DNA of 64,000 bases, taken from positions 1-64,000 of the forward strand of contig NZ_MKIR01000022.1 of NCBI RefSeq assembly GCF_001832905.1. Reading direction: 5' to 3'. The notes under the pieces are model-generated. The model saw only the letters and a program-made list of their open reading frames with translations, did not search any database and had not been told where the DNA came from. Both the position numbers and the translations under genes were made by a program. The stretch comes from Floricoccus tropicus (GTDB taxonomy: Bacteria > Bacillota > Bacilli > Lactobacillales > Streptococcaceae). Position 1 is the stretch's first letter. The number at the start of each line of letters is the position of its first letter. Of this stretch, positions 25,265 through 34,215 are shown piece by piece.

Positions 25265-26392
25265 ATGAATAATGAAGAATTAGATTTGAAAGATTTACGC
25301 TGTATTGGCTGTGGTGCTTTACTGCAAACTGAAAATAAGGAGTTATCAGGTTATACTCCAAAATCAGCCCTTGAAAAAGGTTTAGAGACTGGCGAACTTT
25401 ATTGTCAACGTTGTTTCCGCTTGCGTCACTATAATGAAATTGCAGATGTTGAGATGACTGATGAAGATTTTTTGCGTCTCTTAAATGAGCTTGGGACAAC
25501 AGATGCTTTAGTTGTTAATGTGATTGATATTTTTGATTTTAACGGTTCAGTTATTCCTGGATTACATCGTTTTGTGCAATCAAATGATGTTTTATTAGTT
25601 GGGAATAAAAAAGATGTTTTACCTCATTCAGTTGGGACTGGTAAATTAACTCAGTGGCTTAAGGAGAGAGCACATGAGGAAGGATTACGTCCAGTTGATG
25701 TGGTATTGACAAGTGCCTTTAACCAAAATGATGTGCGCAACCTGATGAAGAAAATTGATGAATACCGTAAGGGACGTGATGTCTATGTTGTAGGTGTTAC
25801 AAACGTAGGTAAATCAAGTCTTATCAACTCAATCATCAAAATTGCTACAGGTGAAGAAGAAGTTATAACAACTAGTCGTTTCCCAGGTACGACTCTTGAT
25901 AAGATTGAAATTCCACTGGATGAAGATTCTTTCTTGATTGACACACCAGGTATTATCCATCGTCACCAAATGGCACATTATCTAGGCAAAAAAGACTTAA
26001 AATTAATCAGCCCTAGTAAAGAAATCAAGCCAGTAACTTATCAACTTAACCCTGATCAAACACTTTTCCTAGGAGGTTTAGCACGTTTTGATTATATTAA
26101 GGGAGAGAAACAAGGCTTCACAGCTTACTTTGCACGTGACCTAAAACTTCATAGAACTAAGTTAGAGGGTGCTAGTGAATTTTATCAAAAACATGTAGGT
26201 GGTATCTTAACTCCACCACAGGCTGATGAAGTTGCTAACTTTCCTAAGCTCCGCCGTGTTGAGTTTTCAATAAAAGAAAAAACAGATTTAGTATTTTCTG
26301 GTCTTGGATGGATTCGTATGGCACAACCTGGAGTTGTAGCTTGTTGGGTACCAGAAGGTGTTGATGTTTTAGTTAGAAAAAGTATAATTTAA
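25265..26392 (+). CDS. yqeH: Ribosome biogenesis GTPase YqeH
   Basis: A 375-aa circularly permuted GTPase. The N-terminal zinc finger is 'CIGCGALLQ' ... 'CQRCFRLRHYN'. G motifs run G4 'VGNKKDVL', G5 'TSAFN', G1 'GVTNVGKSSLIN' and G3 'DTPG', the permuted order of the YqeH/YlqF class. It acts in 30S subunit assembly. It is separated from its usual partner yqeG. No Shine-Dalgarno precedes the start; a terminator then ends the transcript, so it is monocistronic. Confidence 0.95.
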   Translation: MNNEELDLKDLRCIGCGALLQTENKELSGYTPKSALEKGLETGELYCQRCFRLRHYNEIADVEMTDEDFLRLLNELGTTDALVVNVIDIFDFNGSVIPGLHRFVQSNDVLLVGNKKDVLPHSVGTGKLTQWLKERAHEEGLRPVDVVLTSAFNQNDVRNLMKKIDEYRKGRDVYVVGVTNVGKSSLINSIIKIATGEEEVITTSRFPGTTLDKIEIPLDEDSFLIDTPGIIHRHQMAHYLGKKDLKLISPSKEIKPVTYQLNPDQTLFLGGLARFDYIKGEKQGFTAYFARDLKLHRTKLEGASEFYQKHVGGILTPPQADEVANFPKLRRVEFSIKEKTDLVFSGLGWIRMAQPGVVACWVPEGVDVLVRKSII

Positions 26393-26408
26393 AGAATATT
26401 TACTTGAG

Positions 26409-26433
26409 AGCATACCAATTGGTATGCTTTTTT
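26409..26433 (+). terminator. Terminator of yqeH
   Basis: AGCATACC / GGTATGCT with loop AATT and a T-run. Confidence 0.9.
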
Positions 26434-26773
26434 CGTTTAAAATGTTTTTCCATTTTAAGATAGCAATCGACATCGTTGATAAAATGAAAAAAATCAACGA
26501 TTTTTCCATCTTAATAGTTACGGAATGCATATAATATTGACAATTTATGCTATACTTTATAATGAAACCCTTGAATTGAAGAAAATGTAAAAAATAAATA
26601 GTAATAAATTAAAAAACTTTTATTACTTGCGGAACTTTATAAAATTAACTTTTTGAACTAGAGAAAAAGTTATGTGCATATATGTATTGAATTGAGAAAA
26701 TAATAATATTGTGGAAAACAAATTAAGATTTTAAAGGGTTTACTAAAATAAAGTAAATTAATAAGAGGTTATA
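26434..26773 (+). promoter_or_regulatory. Long gene-free region with terminator-like hairpin, promoter and leader of yhbY
   Basis: No supported gene. A hairpin ATCGTTGAT / ATCAACGAT with T-run lies at 26472-26505. TTGACA (26537-26542) and TATAAT (26558-26563) are spaced 15 nt, shorter than ideal. A leader of roughly 200 nt would follow, with a small stem AACTTTTT / AAAAAGTT inside (about 26648-26672). Whether the hairpin ends an antecedent small RNA or only backs up the yqeH terminator is unknown. Confidence 0.5.
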
Positions 26774-27082
26774 ATGGAATTAACAAGTAAACAAAAAAGT
26801 TTTTTGAAATCGGAAGCTCACCATTTAAGTCCGATTGTTCAAATTGGTAAAAATGGTATGAATAATGAGGTTAAGACTAGCATTCGTAATGTGCTTGATG
26901 CGCGTGAACTAATCAAGATTAGCCTACTACAAAATACTGACGAAACTGTGGAAGATGTTGCAGATGCGTTAGAAGAAATGGGATTCAATGTAGTTCAAAA
27001 AATCGGACGTATTGTTGTAGTATTTAAAGTATCTGATAGAAAAGAAAATCGTAAGATTTCAGCTAAAGTTAAAGCAATCTAA
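26774..27082 (+). CDS. yhbY: RNA-binding protein YhbY (CRM domain)
   Basis: A 102-aa single CRM-domain protein: 'LTSKQKSFLKSEAH', 'VQIGKNGM' (the GxxG-like loop) and 'ELIKISLLQN' are standard. It associates with pre-50S ribosomal particles. It leads the nadD-yqeK-rsfS operon. Confidence 0.93.
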   Translation: MELTSKQKSFLKSEAHHLSPIVQIGKNGMNNEVKTSIRNVLDARELIKISLLQNTDETVEDVADALEEMGFNVVQKIGRIVVVFKVSDRKENRKISAKVKAI

Positions 27083-27104
27083 GAATAGGACAGGTGTAAT
27101 TTAG

Positions 27105-27707
27105 ATGGCAATTGAGCTTTTAACCCCTTTTACCAAGGTTGAACTTGAGAAAGAAAAAAATAGCAATCGCAGACAGATTGGGATCTTAGAAGGAACCTTC
27201 AATCCTGTTCATAATGCCCATTTGATAATTGCTGATCAGGTTCGTCAATCGTTAAATCTTGAAAAAGTTCTCCTAATGCCTGATTTTTCAGATAGTCAAC
27301 ATGTAATTAAGATGTTGGAACTTGCTCTTTTAGATTTTGAGCAAAGCAATTTAGGAATTGAACTTGTAGCTTATGAAAACCCAGTGACTTCACCCTATAA
27401 TTTAATGAAAATTTTGACTGAGAGAAATCCTGATGTTGATTTTTATTATATCTTAGGTGGAGATAGAGTTGGTGAGCTTCCTAGTTTTTATAAGATTGAT
27501 GAATTGGTGAAAATAGTTCAACTTGTAGGAGTTCAAAGACCAAAATATAGAATTGGAACAAGCTACCCACTAATCTGGATTGATGTACCAGTTCTTGATA
27601 TCTCATCAACTTGGATAAGAGAACAAGTCAAGCAAGGTTTGAAACCAAACTATATGTTGCCCAACTGCGTTTTAGATTATATTTTAAAGGAAAATCTTTA
27701 TGTCTAA
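27105..27707 (+). CDS. nadD: Nicotinate-nucleotide adenylyltransferase, divergent
   Basis: A 200-aa nucleotidyltransferase. The N-terminal '[15 protein letters not shown]' is the streptococcal NadD extension. '[11 protein letters not shown]' (29-39) keeps the catalytic HxxxH-type motif, and 'ISSTWIR' near 169-175 is intact. Several normally conserved parts are altered: the PPHK-type loop is replaced by 'DFSDSQHV', the SYTYDT segment by 'NPVTSPYNL', and the GADMV..LPKW stretch by '[12 protein letters not shown]'. Position between yhbY and yqeK supports the family; full activity on nicotinate mononucleotide is less sure. Confidence 0.8.
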   Translation: MAIELLTPFTKVELEKEKNSNRRQIGILEGTFNPVHNAHLIIADQVRQSLNLEKVLLMPDFSDSQHVIKMLELALLDFEQSNLGIELVAYENPVTSPYNLMKILTERNPDVDFYYILGGDRVGELPSFYKIDELVKIVQLVGVQRPKYRIGTSYPLIWIDVPVLDISSTWIREQVKQGLKPNYMLPNCVLDYILKENLYV

Positions 27708-28290
27708 ATACTATCCAGAACTTGGATTAACAAGAGAAAAATTATTAAAAAAAGTTAAAGCTCAAATGAGCAAAAAGCGCTATGAACATGTTCTTGCAGT
27801 AGAAGAACAAGCTATTAAATTAGCAAAAATTCATGGTGTCGATGAATATAAGGCTGGTCTTGCAGGTTTATTGCATGACTATGCTAAAGAATTACCTGCT
27901 GAAGAATTTAAAAGACTTATCAAAAAATATGACTTGGACAAGGACCTCCTTAACTGGGGAAATAATGTTTGGCATGGAATGGTAGGTATCTATAAGATTC
28001 AAGAAGATCTTGGGCTTAAAGATAAGGAAATCCTTCATGCAATAAAAGTTCATACTGTTGGATGTAAGAAAATGTCTGATTTGGATAAGGTCGTGTATGT
28101 TGCTGACTACATTGAACCACATCGAGACTTTCCTGGTGTATATAAGGCAAGGTGCTTAGCCAAGAAGGATTTGAATGAAGCTGTTGCCTATGAAACTAGA
28201 GGAACAGTTAAACATTTAATTGATCGAGAAATTAAAATTTATCCGCAGACACTTGAAACCTATAATTACTATATTGATTATTTAAAGTGA
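27700..28290 (+). CDS. yqeK: HD-domain hydrolase YqeK (diadenosine tetraphosphatase family)
   Basis: A 196-aa HD-domain protein: '[12 protein letters not shown]' near 27-38, '[10 protein letters not shown]' near 57-66 (metal-binding His-Asp), 'WHGMVG' and '[14 protein letters not shown]' near 129-142. YqeK enzymes hydrolyse Ap4A symmetrically to two ADP. It overlaps nadD by 8 bp and is translationally coupled. Confidence 0.92.
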   Translation: MSKYYPELGLTREKLLKKVKAQMSKKRYEHVLAVEEQAIKLAKIHGVDEYKAGLAGLLHDYAKELPAEEFKRLIKKYDLDKDLLNWGNNVWHGMVGIYKIQEDLGLKDKEILHAIKVHTVGCKKMSDLDKVVYVADYIEPHRDFPGVYKARCLAKKDLNEAVAYETRGTVKHLIDREIKIYPQTLETYNYYIDYLK

Positions 28291-28296
28291 AGATGA

Positions 28297-29328
28297 ATGA
28301 GAAAACAAAGTAAAACTAATATAATAGCAGCCGGAACTACCCTAGTAGCCAGTGGCTTAGTATTTGCCTATCTTAAATATCTTGAAAGTAAGAAGAGGAT
28401 AGATAAGAGGGCGAAAAGGAATTTTAAAAAATATATTTTTACTAATTTTCCCCAAGTTAATGATATTGAATTTGGTGAGTTTAAAAGTTCATCAGTAGTT
28501 GGCTATCAGCATATAAATACACACTTGGATGGTTATCAATTAATCAATCTATCAAGTAGAGATATCGAAGAAAAGGACTTTTCTATTCGTTGGATGAAAA
28601 ATGAATTTCCAGATTTAAATCTTTCTTTTAAAGAAAACTCTAAGATAACTGATAGAGATTATAATGTACTATCTGATATGGTTTATTATGCAGATGGTAA
28701 AAAGGCAATTAAAGATGGTATACCAAAGGTTGATGTAGGGGATGTAATTCTTACATCTACTCAATATCAAAGTGAGCCATTTGAGGTGGTTTTGGCTGAA
28801 GATAATCAAGAAAATGGTATGCAAGTTATTGCCTGCAAACGAAATAATGATATTGTTATTTCTTATGCTGGGACAAATATTGACGATAATTTAGATGTGA
28901 TTGCTGATGCAAGAACAATTATATTTGATGAAAAAATTCCTGATGAAACTAAGGACAGTCAATGGTTTACAGCCAAGAAATTTTATGAACAAGTGGTAGA
29001 AAAATTTCCTGATATGGAAATAAGTTTAACTGGTCATTCTCTTGGAGGTTATCTAGCTCTTGCAATAGGTGCAACATATGAGAGGCCTGCCACAGTTTTC
29101 AATGCGCCAGATCCAAGTCGAATTATAAGTGATGATGCTCGTTCTTGGATGAAAGAAAATAGTAAATTTTTAAAAAATTATCGTAATAACCTTGATTTGA
29201 TTGGAAATTTTGGAGGAGATAAATGTGATGTGGGGGTCGTAATTGACAAAAACAGTGGGGCAGATCCTGCTGTAAATCACGGAATATCAACTTGGAATTT
29301 TGACCAGCAAGGAAATGTAAAAAAATAA
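28297..29328 (+). CDS. Membrane-anchored lipase-like alpha/beta hydrolase
   Basis: A 343-aa protein. The N-terminus is basic then hydrophobic (residues 8-28), a signal anchor or uncleaved signal. The nucleophile elbow is 'SLTGHSLGGYLAL' near 248-260. The preceding 'ISYAGTN' and later 'NLDLIGNF' and 'VNHGISTWNF' fit class 3 lipase-like/DUF2974 proteins, with the last His a candidate catalytic base. Substrate unknown. It sits between yqeK and rsfS, where other streptococci often carry an isochorismatase-like gene, so its operon place looks like a replacement. Confidence 0.7.
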   Translation: MRKQSKTNIIAAGTTLVASGLVFAYLKYLESKKRIDKRAKRNFKKYIFTNFPQVNDIEFGEFKSSSVVGYQHINTHLDGYQLINLSSRDIEEKDFSIRWMKNEFPDLNLSFKENSKITDRDYNVLSDMVYYADGKKAIKDGIPKVDVGDVILTSTQYQSEPFEVVLAEDNQENGMQVIACKRNNDIVISYAGTNIDDNLDVIADARTIIFDEKIPDETKDSQWFTAKKFYEQVVEKFPDMEISLTGHSLGGYLALAIGATYERPATVFNAPDPSRIISDDARSWMKENSKFLKNYRNNLDLIGNFGGDKCDVGVVIDKNSGADPAVNHGISTWNFDQQGNVKK

Positions 29329-29348
29329 AAAAATTAATGAGGAAAAAT

Positions 29349-29708
29349 ATGAATACAGACAAAATTATTGAAACAGTTGTTAAGGCAGCTGACGACAAAA
29401 AGGCTCTTGATATCGTTGTTATGGATATGAAAGAGGTTAGCGGAGTATCGGATGCTTTTATTATTATGGAGGCTATGAATACACGCCAAATCGGTGCTAT
29501 CGTGGATAATATTGTGGACAAGGTTGAGGAAGAAGGTATTGAGGTTCATCATGTTGAGGGTAATCCAAATAGCGGTTGGGTCTTAATCGACTTACTTGAT
29601 GTGGTTGTAAGTGTATTTTCACATGATGAACGTGGATTTTACAATCTTGAAAAACTTTGGTCTGATGCACCACTTATCGATGTGTCTAACATGATTGGAA
29701 TAGATTAA
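29349..29708 (+). CDS. rsfS: Ribosome silencing factor RsfS
   Basis: A 119-aa protein with 'DIVVMDMKEVSGVSDAFIIMEAMNTRQ' and 'VEGNPNSGWVLIDLLDVVVSVF', both diagnostic for RsfS/YbeB. It binds uL14 on the 50S subunit and blocks subunit joining in poor growth conditions. The ATG at 29349 follows GAGGA; an in-frame ATG at 29337 overlaps that site. The usual 'YIVHVF' is 'VSVF' here. Confidence 0.93.
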   Translation: MNTDKIIETVVKAADDKKALDIVVMDMKEVSGVSDAFIIMEAMNTRQIGAIVDNIVDKVEEEGIEVHHVEGNPNSGWVLIDLLDVVVSVFSHDERGFYNLEKLWSDAPLIDVSNMIGID

Positions 29709-29717
29709 GGAAGAAAA

Positions 29718-30455
29718 ATGGCGATTTACGAAGATTTTGCGCGTGTCTATGATGATATTATGGACCAAAGTCTTTACGACGCATGGTATGAATTTACAGT
29801 TCGCCATATGTCAAAGGACACTAAAAAAATATTAGAGCTTGCTTGTGGAACAGGCAAGCTTTCGCTTAAGTTTGCAAGCGAAGGATATAAGGTTTACGGA
29901 CTAGATTTTTCAGAAGAAATGCTGACGATTGCCTATAATCGTGCGGTTGACGCAGATGTTGATGTTGCTTGGATTGAGGGTGACATGCGTGACCTTGGTC
30001 AAATAGATACCTACGACTTGGTTACTTGTTACTCAGACTCAATATGCTACATGCCGAATCAAGAAGAGGTTCAAAAAGTTTTTGATGAAGTCTATGGAAG
30101 TCTAAATGAGGGTGGAACATTCATATTTGATGTTCATTCGATTCATCAAATTGATGATGTTTTTCCTGGTTATTCTTATCATGAAAATGATGAAGACTTT
30201 GCCTTCGTTTGGGATTCATATCCTGGAGAAGAAGAGCATTCAATTACTCATGAGCTAACTTTCTTTGTACAAGATGAAACTGATGGTAAATTTAATCGTC
30301 GTGATGAGGTACATGATGAAAGAACCTACTCAATCTACAACTATCAAATCATGCTTGAGAATGCTGGTTTCGATGATGTTAAGGTCTATGCAGACTTTGA
30401 AGATAAAGAACCGACAGAAGAAAGCGCACGCTGGTTCTTTGTAGCTAAGAAGTGA
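29718..30455 (+). CDS. Class I SAM-dependent methyltransferase
   Basis: A 245-aa methyltransferase. 'ILELACGTGKLSLKFA' near 40-55 is motif I; 'GLDFSEEML' and 'YDLVTCYSDSICYM' follow. This family member regularly sits behind rsfS in streptococci and bacilli (YqeM-like); its substrate is not established. It is the last gene of the yhbY operon, with no clear T-tract terminator behind it. Confidence 0.85.
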   Translation: MAIYEDFARVYDDIMDQSLYDAWYEFTVRHMSKDTKKILELACGTGKLSLKFASEGYKVYGLDFSEEMLTIAYNRAVDADVDVAWIEGDMRDLGQIDTYDLVTCYSDSICYMPNQEEVQKVFDEVYGSLNEGGTFIFDVHSIHQIDDVFPGYSYHENDEDFAFVWDSYPGEEEHSITHELTFFVQDETDGKFNRRDEVHDERTYSIYNYQIMLENAGFDDVKVYADFEDKEPTEESARWFFVAKK

Positions 30456-30481
30456 TCCTAACGTTCTTCGAACGACGGTGT

Positions 30482-30536
30482 CGATAAGTCTAAAGTAACT
30501 ATCTTTATAAATAAATCTAGTTACAAGACTTAGTCG
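30482..30536. repeat. Long imperfect inverted repeat (stem-loop)
   Basis: CGATAAGTCT..GTAACT pairs with AGTTAC.AAGACTTA.GTCG around an 18-nt loop, about 16 pairs with small bulges. There is no T-run, so it is not a normal terminator. A small hairpin CGTTC-TTC-GAACG lies just upstream (about 30464). The two-step stem resembles the hairpins at 62015-62264, but the sequence differs. Confidence 0.5.
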
Positions 30537-30634
30537 CGATTCAACCGTTCAGATTTTGAACATCACTAATAACTTAGGTTAAAGATATATGTTAGCAAAT
30601 AACAAATTGCTTTCAAAATAATGAAAGGGTCCAT

Positions 30635-31768
30635 ATGGAAGAAGGACAAAAAATAACGGGTATTGTAGCTGAATTCAATCCTTTTCATAATGGCCACAAA
30701 TACCTTCTGTCGCAGGCAGAGGGTATTAAAATTGTCATAATGAGTGGTAATTGGTTACAGCGTGGAGAACCTGCAGTAGTTGATAAATGGTCACGAGCTA
30801 ATATGGCACTTGAGAATGGTGCAGATTTAGTGATTGAGATGCCAGTACTTGCTAGTGTTCAAGCGGCAGATTTTTTTGCTAAGGGAGCTATTGATATTCT
30901 TAAATCACTAAAAATTAATAATTTGGTTTTTGGAACGGAGTCAGATTTAGATTACCAAAAGGTTTCTGACATCTACAAAACAAAATCGGAAGAGATGGAA
31001 GATTTTTTACAAACACTACCGGAAGATTTATCTTATCCAGAAAAAACACAACTCATGTGGCAAAAGTATACAGGTCTGAACTTTGATGGCAATACTCCCA
31101 ATCATATTTTAGCACTTGCTTATATAAAGGCCCTTAAGGGCTATGAAGCGACTTTATCACCAGTTAGGAGATTGGGGCAAGGTTTTCATTCTAAGGAACT
31201 GACAGGTGATTTTGCAAGTGCTACAGCCATTCGTGATAGTATTGATCAACCAGAAAGATATTTTAACTTCGTCCCATCTTCTGTAGCTGACACTTTGAAA
31301 GATTCGCCCAAAGTTTCTTGGACAAATTTCTTCCCTTTGCTTAAATATAAAATCATTTCATCCGACATATCTAATATTTTACAAATGAATACAGAATTAG
31401 AAGTTCGAATAAAGAGGAGCATCGGTAAAGTCAATTCAATTGAAGAGCTAGTCGAAGAGGTCTACACAAAACGTTATACTAAGGCACGAATTAAGAGATT
31501 GCTAGTTTACATCCTACTTGACATAAAAGAGGGAGCACGTATTGTTTCGTCTAATAAAATTCGAGTTCTTGGCTTTACAGAGACTGGACAAAAGTATTTG
31601 AAGTCTATAAAAAAAGATGTAGAATTAGTTGCAAAAATTGGTAGTATTCCTTGGGATGAAGAAAGTCAAAAAGCAGATGAGATTTATATGCTTGCTGATA
31701 CAAATATCCAAGAACAAAATTTTGGTAGAATTCCTTATAAATATAAAAAAACACCCATCGATAAATAA
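30635..31768 (+). CDS. tmcAL: tRNA(Met) cytidine acetate ligase (TmcAL/YlbM)
   Basis: A 377-aa nucleotidyltransferase-like enzyme. 'GIVAEFNPFHNGHKYLL' near 9-25 is the HxGH-type ATP site, and 'IVIMSGNWLQRGEPAVVDKW' is also diagnostic. It uses acetate and ATP to form N4-acetylcytidine at the wobble position of elongator tRNA(Met). GAAAGGG precedes the ATG. The terminator hairpin overlaps its final codons. Confidence 0.92.
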   Translation: MEEGQKITGIVAEFNPFHNGHKYLLSQAEGIKIVIMSGNWLQRGEPAVVDKWSRANMALENGADLVIEMPVLASVQAADFFAKGAIDILKSLKINNLVFGTESDLDYQKVSDIYKTKSEEMEDFLQTLPEDLSYPEKTQLMWQKYTGLNFDGNTPNHILALAYIKALKGYEATLSPVRRLGQGFHSKELTGDFASATAIRDSIDQPERYFNFVPSSVADTLKDSPKVSWTNFFPLLKYKIISSDISNILQMNTELEVRIKRSIGKVNSIEELVEEVYTKRYTKARIKRLLVYILLDIKEGARIVSSNKIRVLGFTETGQKYLKSIKKDVELVAKIGSIPWDEESQKADEIYMLADTNIQEQNFGRIPYKYKKTPIDK

Positions 31769-31777
31769 TCGATGGGT
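31753..31777 (-). terminator. Terminator between convergent tmcAL and lipoprotein genes
   Basis: ACCCATCGAT / ATCGATGGGT with loop AAATA. The strong T-run is on the minus strand (after the lipoprotein gene); the plus strand has only ATTAAAAA, so termination of tmcAL is weaker. Confidence 0.8.
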
Positions 31778-31793
31778 ATTAAAAATATAAATT

Positions 31794-32432
31794 TTATTTT
31801 TCTAATTCTTTAATTGAACTAAGAATTTCATTGTAACCTACCTTGTTTTTTTCATAATTTGATTTAAGAGACCAAAAAGTTACTCGAATATATGAGTCAG
31901 TACCTTCTATAACATATTCACTGCAAGTAAGATTGATTCCAGACTTTTCGGTATCATATGTTGCAAGTTTTGAATTTTGACCGTTTATTGGTTCAATATC
32001 GGAAAACTTAACTGGTTGGGTTTTTATTGTTGGATCCTCTGCAAATGAGTTTTCACCGAGAGTAGTGTAAGCATTCATATCTACAAAATCTGTCTTACTT
32101 TCTACTAATATTGCAAGGCCATTGCCTATCTTTGGATTAGTAGCAGAGAATGTGGCATCAGTCTCAGGATTATTTTTTTTATCTTCTTCTGTTGAATCTT
32201 TCCAACCTTTAGGAAGTGTAATTTGAAATTCTTTATCTCCACTTTGGTTTTTAAATGTTTCCACTTTGTTAGTTGGTTTGATCTGCTCTTCAGACTGACT
32301 TGTTTTTCCAGTCTTCTCATTTTTTTCAGATTTTATTTCTTTTTTAACATCTACAGGTTTATTATTCCAACATCCAGTTAAAAATGGTAGAGAAAAGCAA
32401 CCTAGTAAAATAATAGTAAATATTTTTTTCAT
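31794..32432 (-). CDS. Secreted lipoprotein of unknown function
   Basis: A 212-aa protein. The lipoprotein signal peptide has lipobox 'FLTGC' with Cys21, followed by a charged, Lys/Glu/Ser-rich linker to about residue 60. The C-terminal globular domain ('FQITLPKGWKDST', 'ANPKIGNGLAILVES'-like) resembles PsbP/DcrB-style folds of small surface lipoproteins. Monocistronic, with AAAGGAG upstream. No partner genes point to a role. Confidence 0.75.
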   Translation of the reverse strand: MKKIFTIILLGCFSLPFLTGCWNNKPVDVKKEIKSEKNEKTGKTSQSEEQIKPTNKVETFKNQSGDKEFQITLPKGWKDSTEEDKKNNPETDATFSATNPKIGNGLAILVESKTDFVDMNAYTTLGENSFAEDPTIKTQPVKFSDIEPINGQNSKLATYDTEKSGINLTCSEYVIEGTDSYIRVTFWSLKSNYEKNKVGYNEILSSIKELEK

Positions 32433-32596
32433 AAAAACTCCTTTAAAGTTGTTATCGTTTACATATATTTTAACATAATTTTTAGTTTCAACAACGACAC
32501 TTTATAATTATGTAAATGATATAAAGAAAAAATTATTTTAACCTTTGCTTAAAATATGATAAAATATGTAAGAAATTAAGATATGGAGGTTCCAAA

Positions 32597-33310
32597 ATGG
32601 GACGTAAATGGGCAAATATTGTCGCTAAAAAAACAGCAAAAGATGGAGCTACTAGTAAAGTTTATGCAAAATTTGGTGTAGAAATATATGTAGCAGCTAA
32701 GCAAGGGGATCCAGATCCTGAATCAAATGCAGCACTTCGCTTAGTTTTAGAACGTGCTAAACAAGCACAGGTTCCAAAACATATTATTGATCGCGCAATT
32801 GACAAAGCAAAAGGTGGGGCGGATGAAACCTTTACAGAAGGTCGTTATGAAGGATTTGGTCCTAACGGTTCAATGATTATTGTTGACACGTTGACAAACA
32901 ATGTAAATCGTACAGCAGCAAATATCCGTACAGCATTTGGTAAAAATGGTGGTAATATGGGTGCAAGTGGTGCTGTGTCTTATATGTTTGATAATACAGG
33001 AGTTGTTGGTTTTAAAGGCGATGATACAGATGAAATATTCGAATATTTGATTGAACAAGACATAGAAGTACGTGACGTAGAAGCTCAAGATGATCAAATC
33101 ATTGTTTATTCTGAACCAGAAGATTTCCATAAGACAATGGAAGCTTTAAGAGCACATGGGATTTCAGAATTTACTGTAAGTGAACTTGAAATGATTCCTC
33201 AATCTGAAGTTGAATTGTCTGGAGAAGATTTAGAAACTTTTGAAAGATTAGTTGATATTCTTGAAGAAGATGATGACGTTCAAAAAGTTTATCACAATGT
33301 AGCTGAATAA
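32597..33310 (+). CDS. YebC/PmpR family protein
   Basis: A 237-aa protein starting '[20 protein letters not shown]', the YeeN/YebC-II form of the family. Members act as transcription regulators or, in recent work on YebC, assist translation of proline stretches; which applies here is not determinable. Monocistronic with GGAGG ribosome site and a clean terminator. Confidence 0.9.
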   Translation: MGRKWANIVAKKTAKDGATSKVYAKFGVEIYVAAKQGDPDPESNAALRLVLERAKQAQVPKHIIDRAIDKAKGGADETFTEGRYEGFGPNGSMIIVDTLTNNVNRTAANIRTAFGKNGGNMGASGAVSYMFDNTGVVGFKGDDTDEIFEYLIEQDIEVRDVEAQDDQIIVYSEPEDFHKTMEALRAHGISEFTVSELEMIPQSEVELSGEDLETFERLVDILEEDDDVQKVYHNVAE

Positions 33311-33315
33311 TAATT

Positions 33316-33340
33316 AAACCAGAGAAATCTGGTTTTTTTT
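33316..33340 (+). terminator. Terminator of yebC-like gene
   Basis: AAACCAGA-GAAA-TCTGGTTT followed by T residues. Confidence 0.92.
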
Positions 33341-33477
33341 GTGTAAAATTTGAAAAATAGGTCATTTAGCTTTGTAAAGCAATCCTATCGTGCAATATTT
33401 TGTAAATTAAGTTATGCTATCTTTATCATATGTATAAAACGTTTTAAAGTAAATTTAGAAAGGAGAGAAATATATTT

Positions 33478-34098
33478 TTGGATATAGGTAATCAGATAAA
33501 AGAGAAAAGAAAAGAAAAAGGTTGGACTCAAGAAGAGTTAGGCAGAAAGCTAAATGTTACAAGAGCTGCTGTATCTAACTGGGAAGCTAGTAGAAATTAT
33601 CCTGATATAAAAACAATTGTTGATATATCGGATATTCTTTCAATCTCTTTAGATAAATTGTTGAAAGGCGATGCAGAAATGGTTGACAAGATTGTAAAGG
33701 ATAACAAGAAAATAAGAAAGGAAAGATTAATATTTTTCATTTTAACTTTTGTTTTATTTTTTATATTACTGATTATAACTTTTGATAGGTATAAGAATGT
33801 TGAACTCAGTAACTCAAATCAAATAAAACAAGTAGAGATTGATGGAGAGGATTTACAAATTAATACAAATTTGCCTCTTTACAGAAGTTTGACAGGATAT
33901 TTTGTAAATAATAACAGGTATCATGAAGATACAATTCAAATTGAATTGACAAGCTCTATAGATTTTTCTCTTAAACATCAAGAAAAAATGAATATTGAAC
34001 TTCAAAGTAATTTATCGAAAAAAATAAAATATATTGAAATTATAAATTCAAAAGGGGAAATATTTGAAACAGTTGAAACCAATAAATATATTGAATAA
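33478..34098 (+). CDS. Membrane-anchored XRE-family regulator (paralog A)
   Basis: A 206-aa protein with TTG start at 33478, preceded by AAGGAGAG. The HTH domain (1-65) has 'GWTQEELGRKLNVTRAAVSNWE'-type helices, residues 83-101 form one hydrophobic span, and an extracytoplasmic domain of about 105 residues follows. Layout and N-terminus match the two tandem genes at 49905 and 50848. Such proteins could couple an outside signal to DNA binding; the targets are unknown. It stands alone between yebC and the maltose genes. Confidence 0.75.
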   Translation: MDIGNQIKEKRKEKGWTQEELGRKLNVTRAAVSNWEASRNYPDIKTIVDISDILSISLDKLLKGDAEMVDKIVKDNKKIRKERLIFFILTFVLFFILLIITFDRYKNVELSNSNQIKQVEIDGEDLQINTNLPLYRSLTGYFVNNNRYHEDTIQIELTSSIDFSLKHQEKMNIELQSNLSKKIKYIEIINSKGEIFETVETNKYIE

Positions 34099-34215
34099 TA
34101 TTTGATGATTTTTAGTCCTACAATAATTTAAAAATGTATATAATAATAGATTTGTTACTGTGGTATAATTAATGTGTGATAATAGATATAATACTATAGT
34201 TAGGGAGTTGAAATA

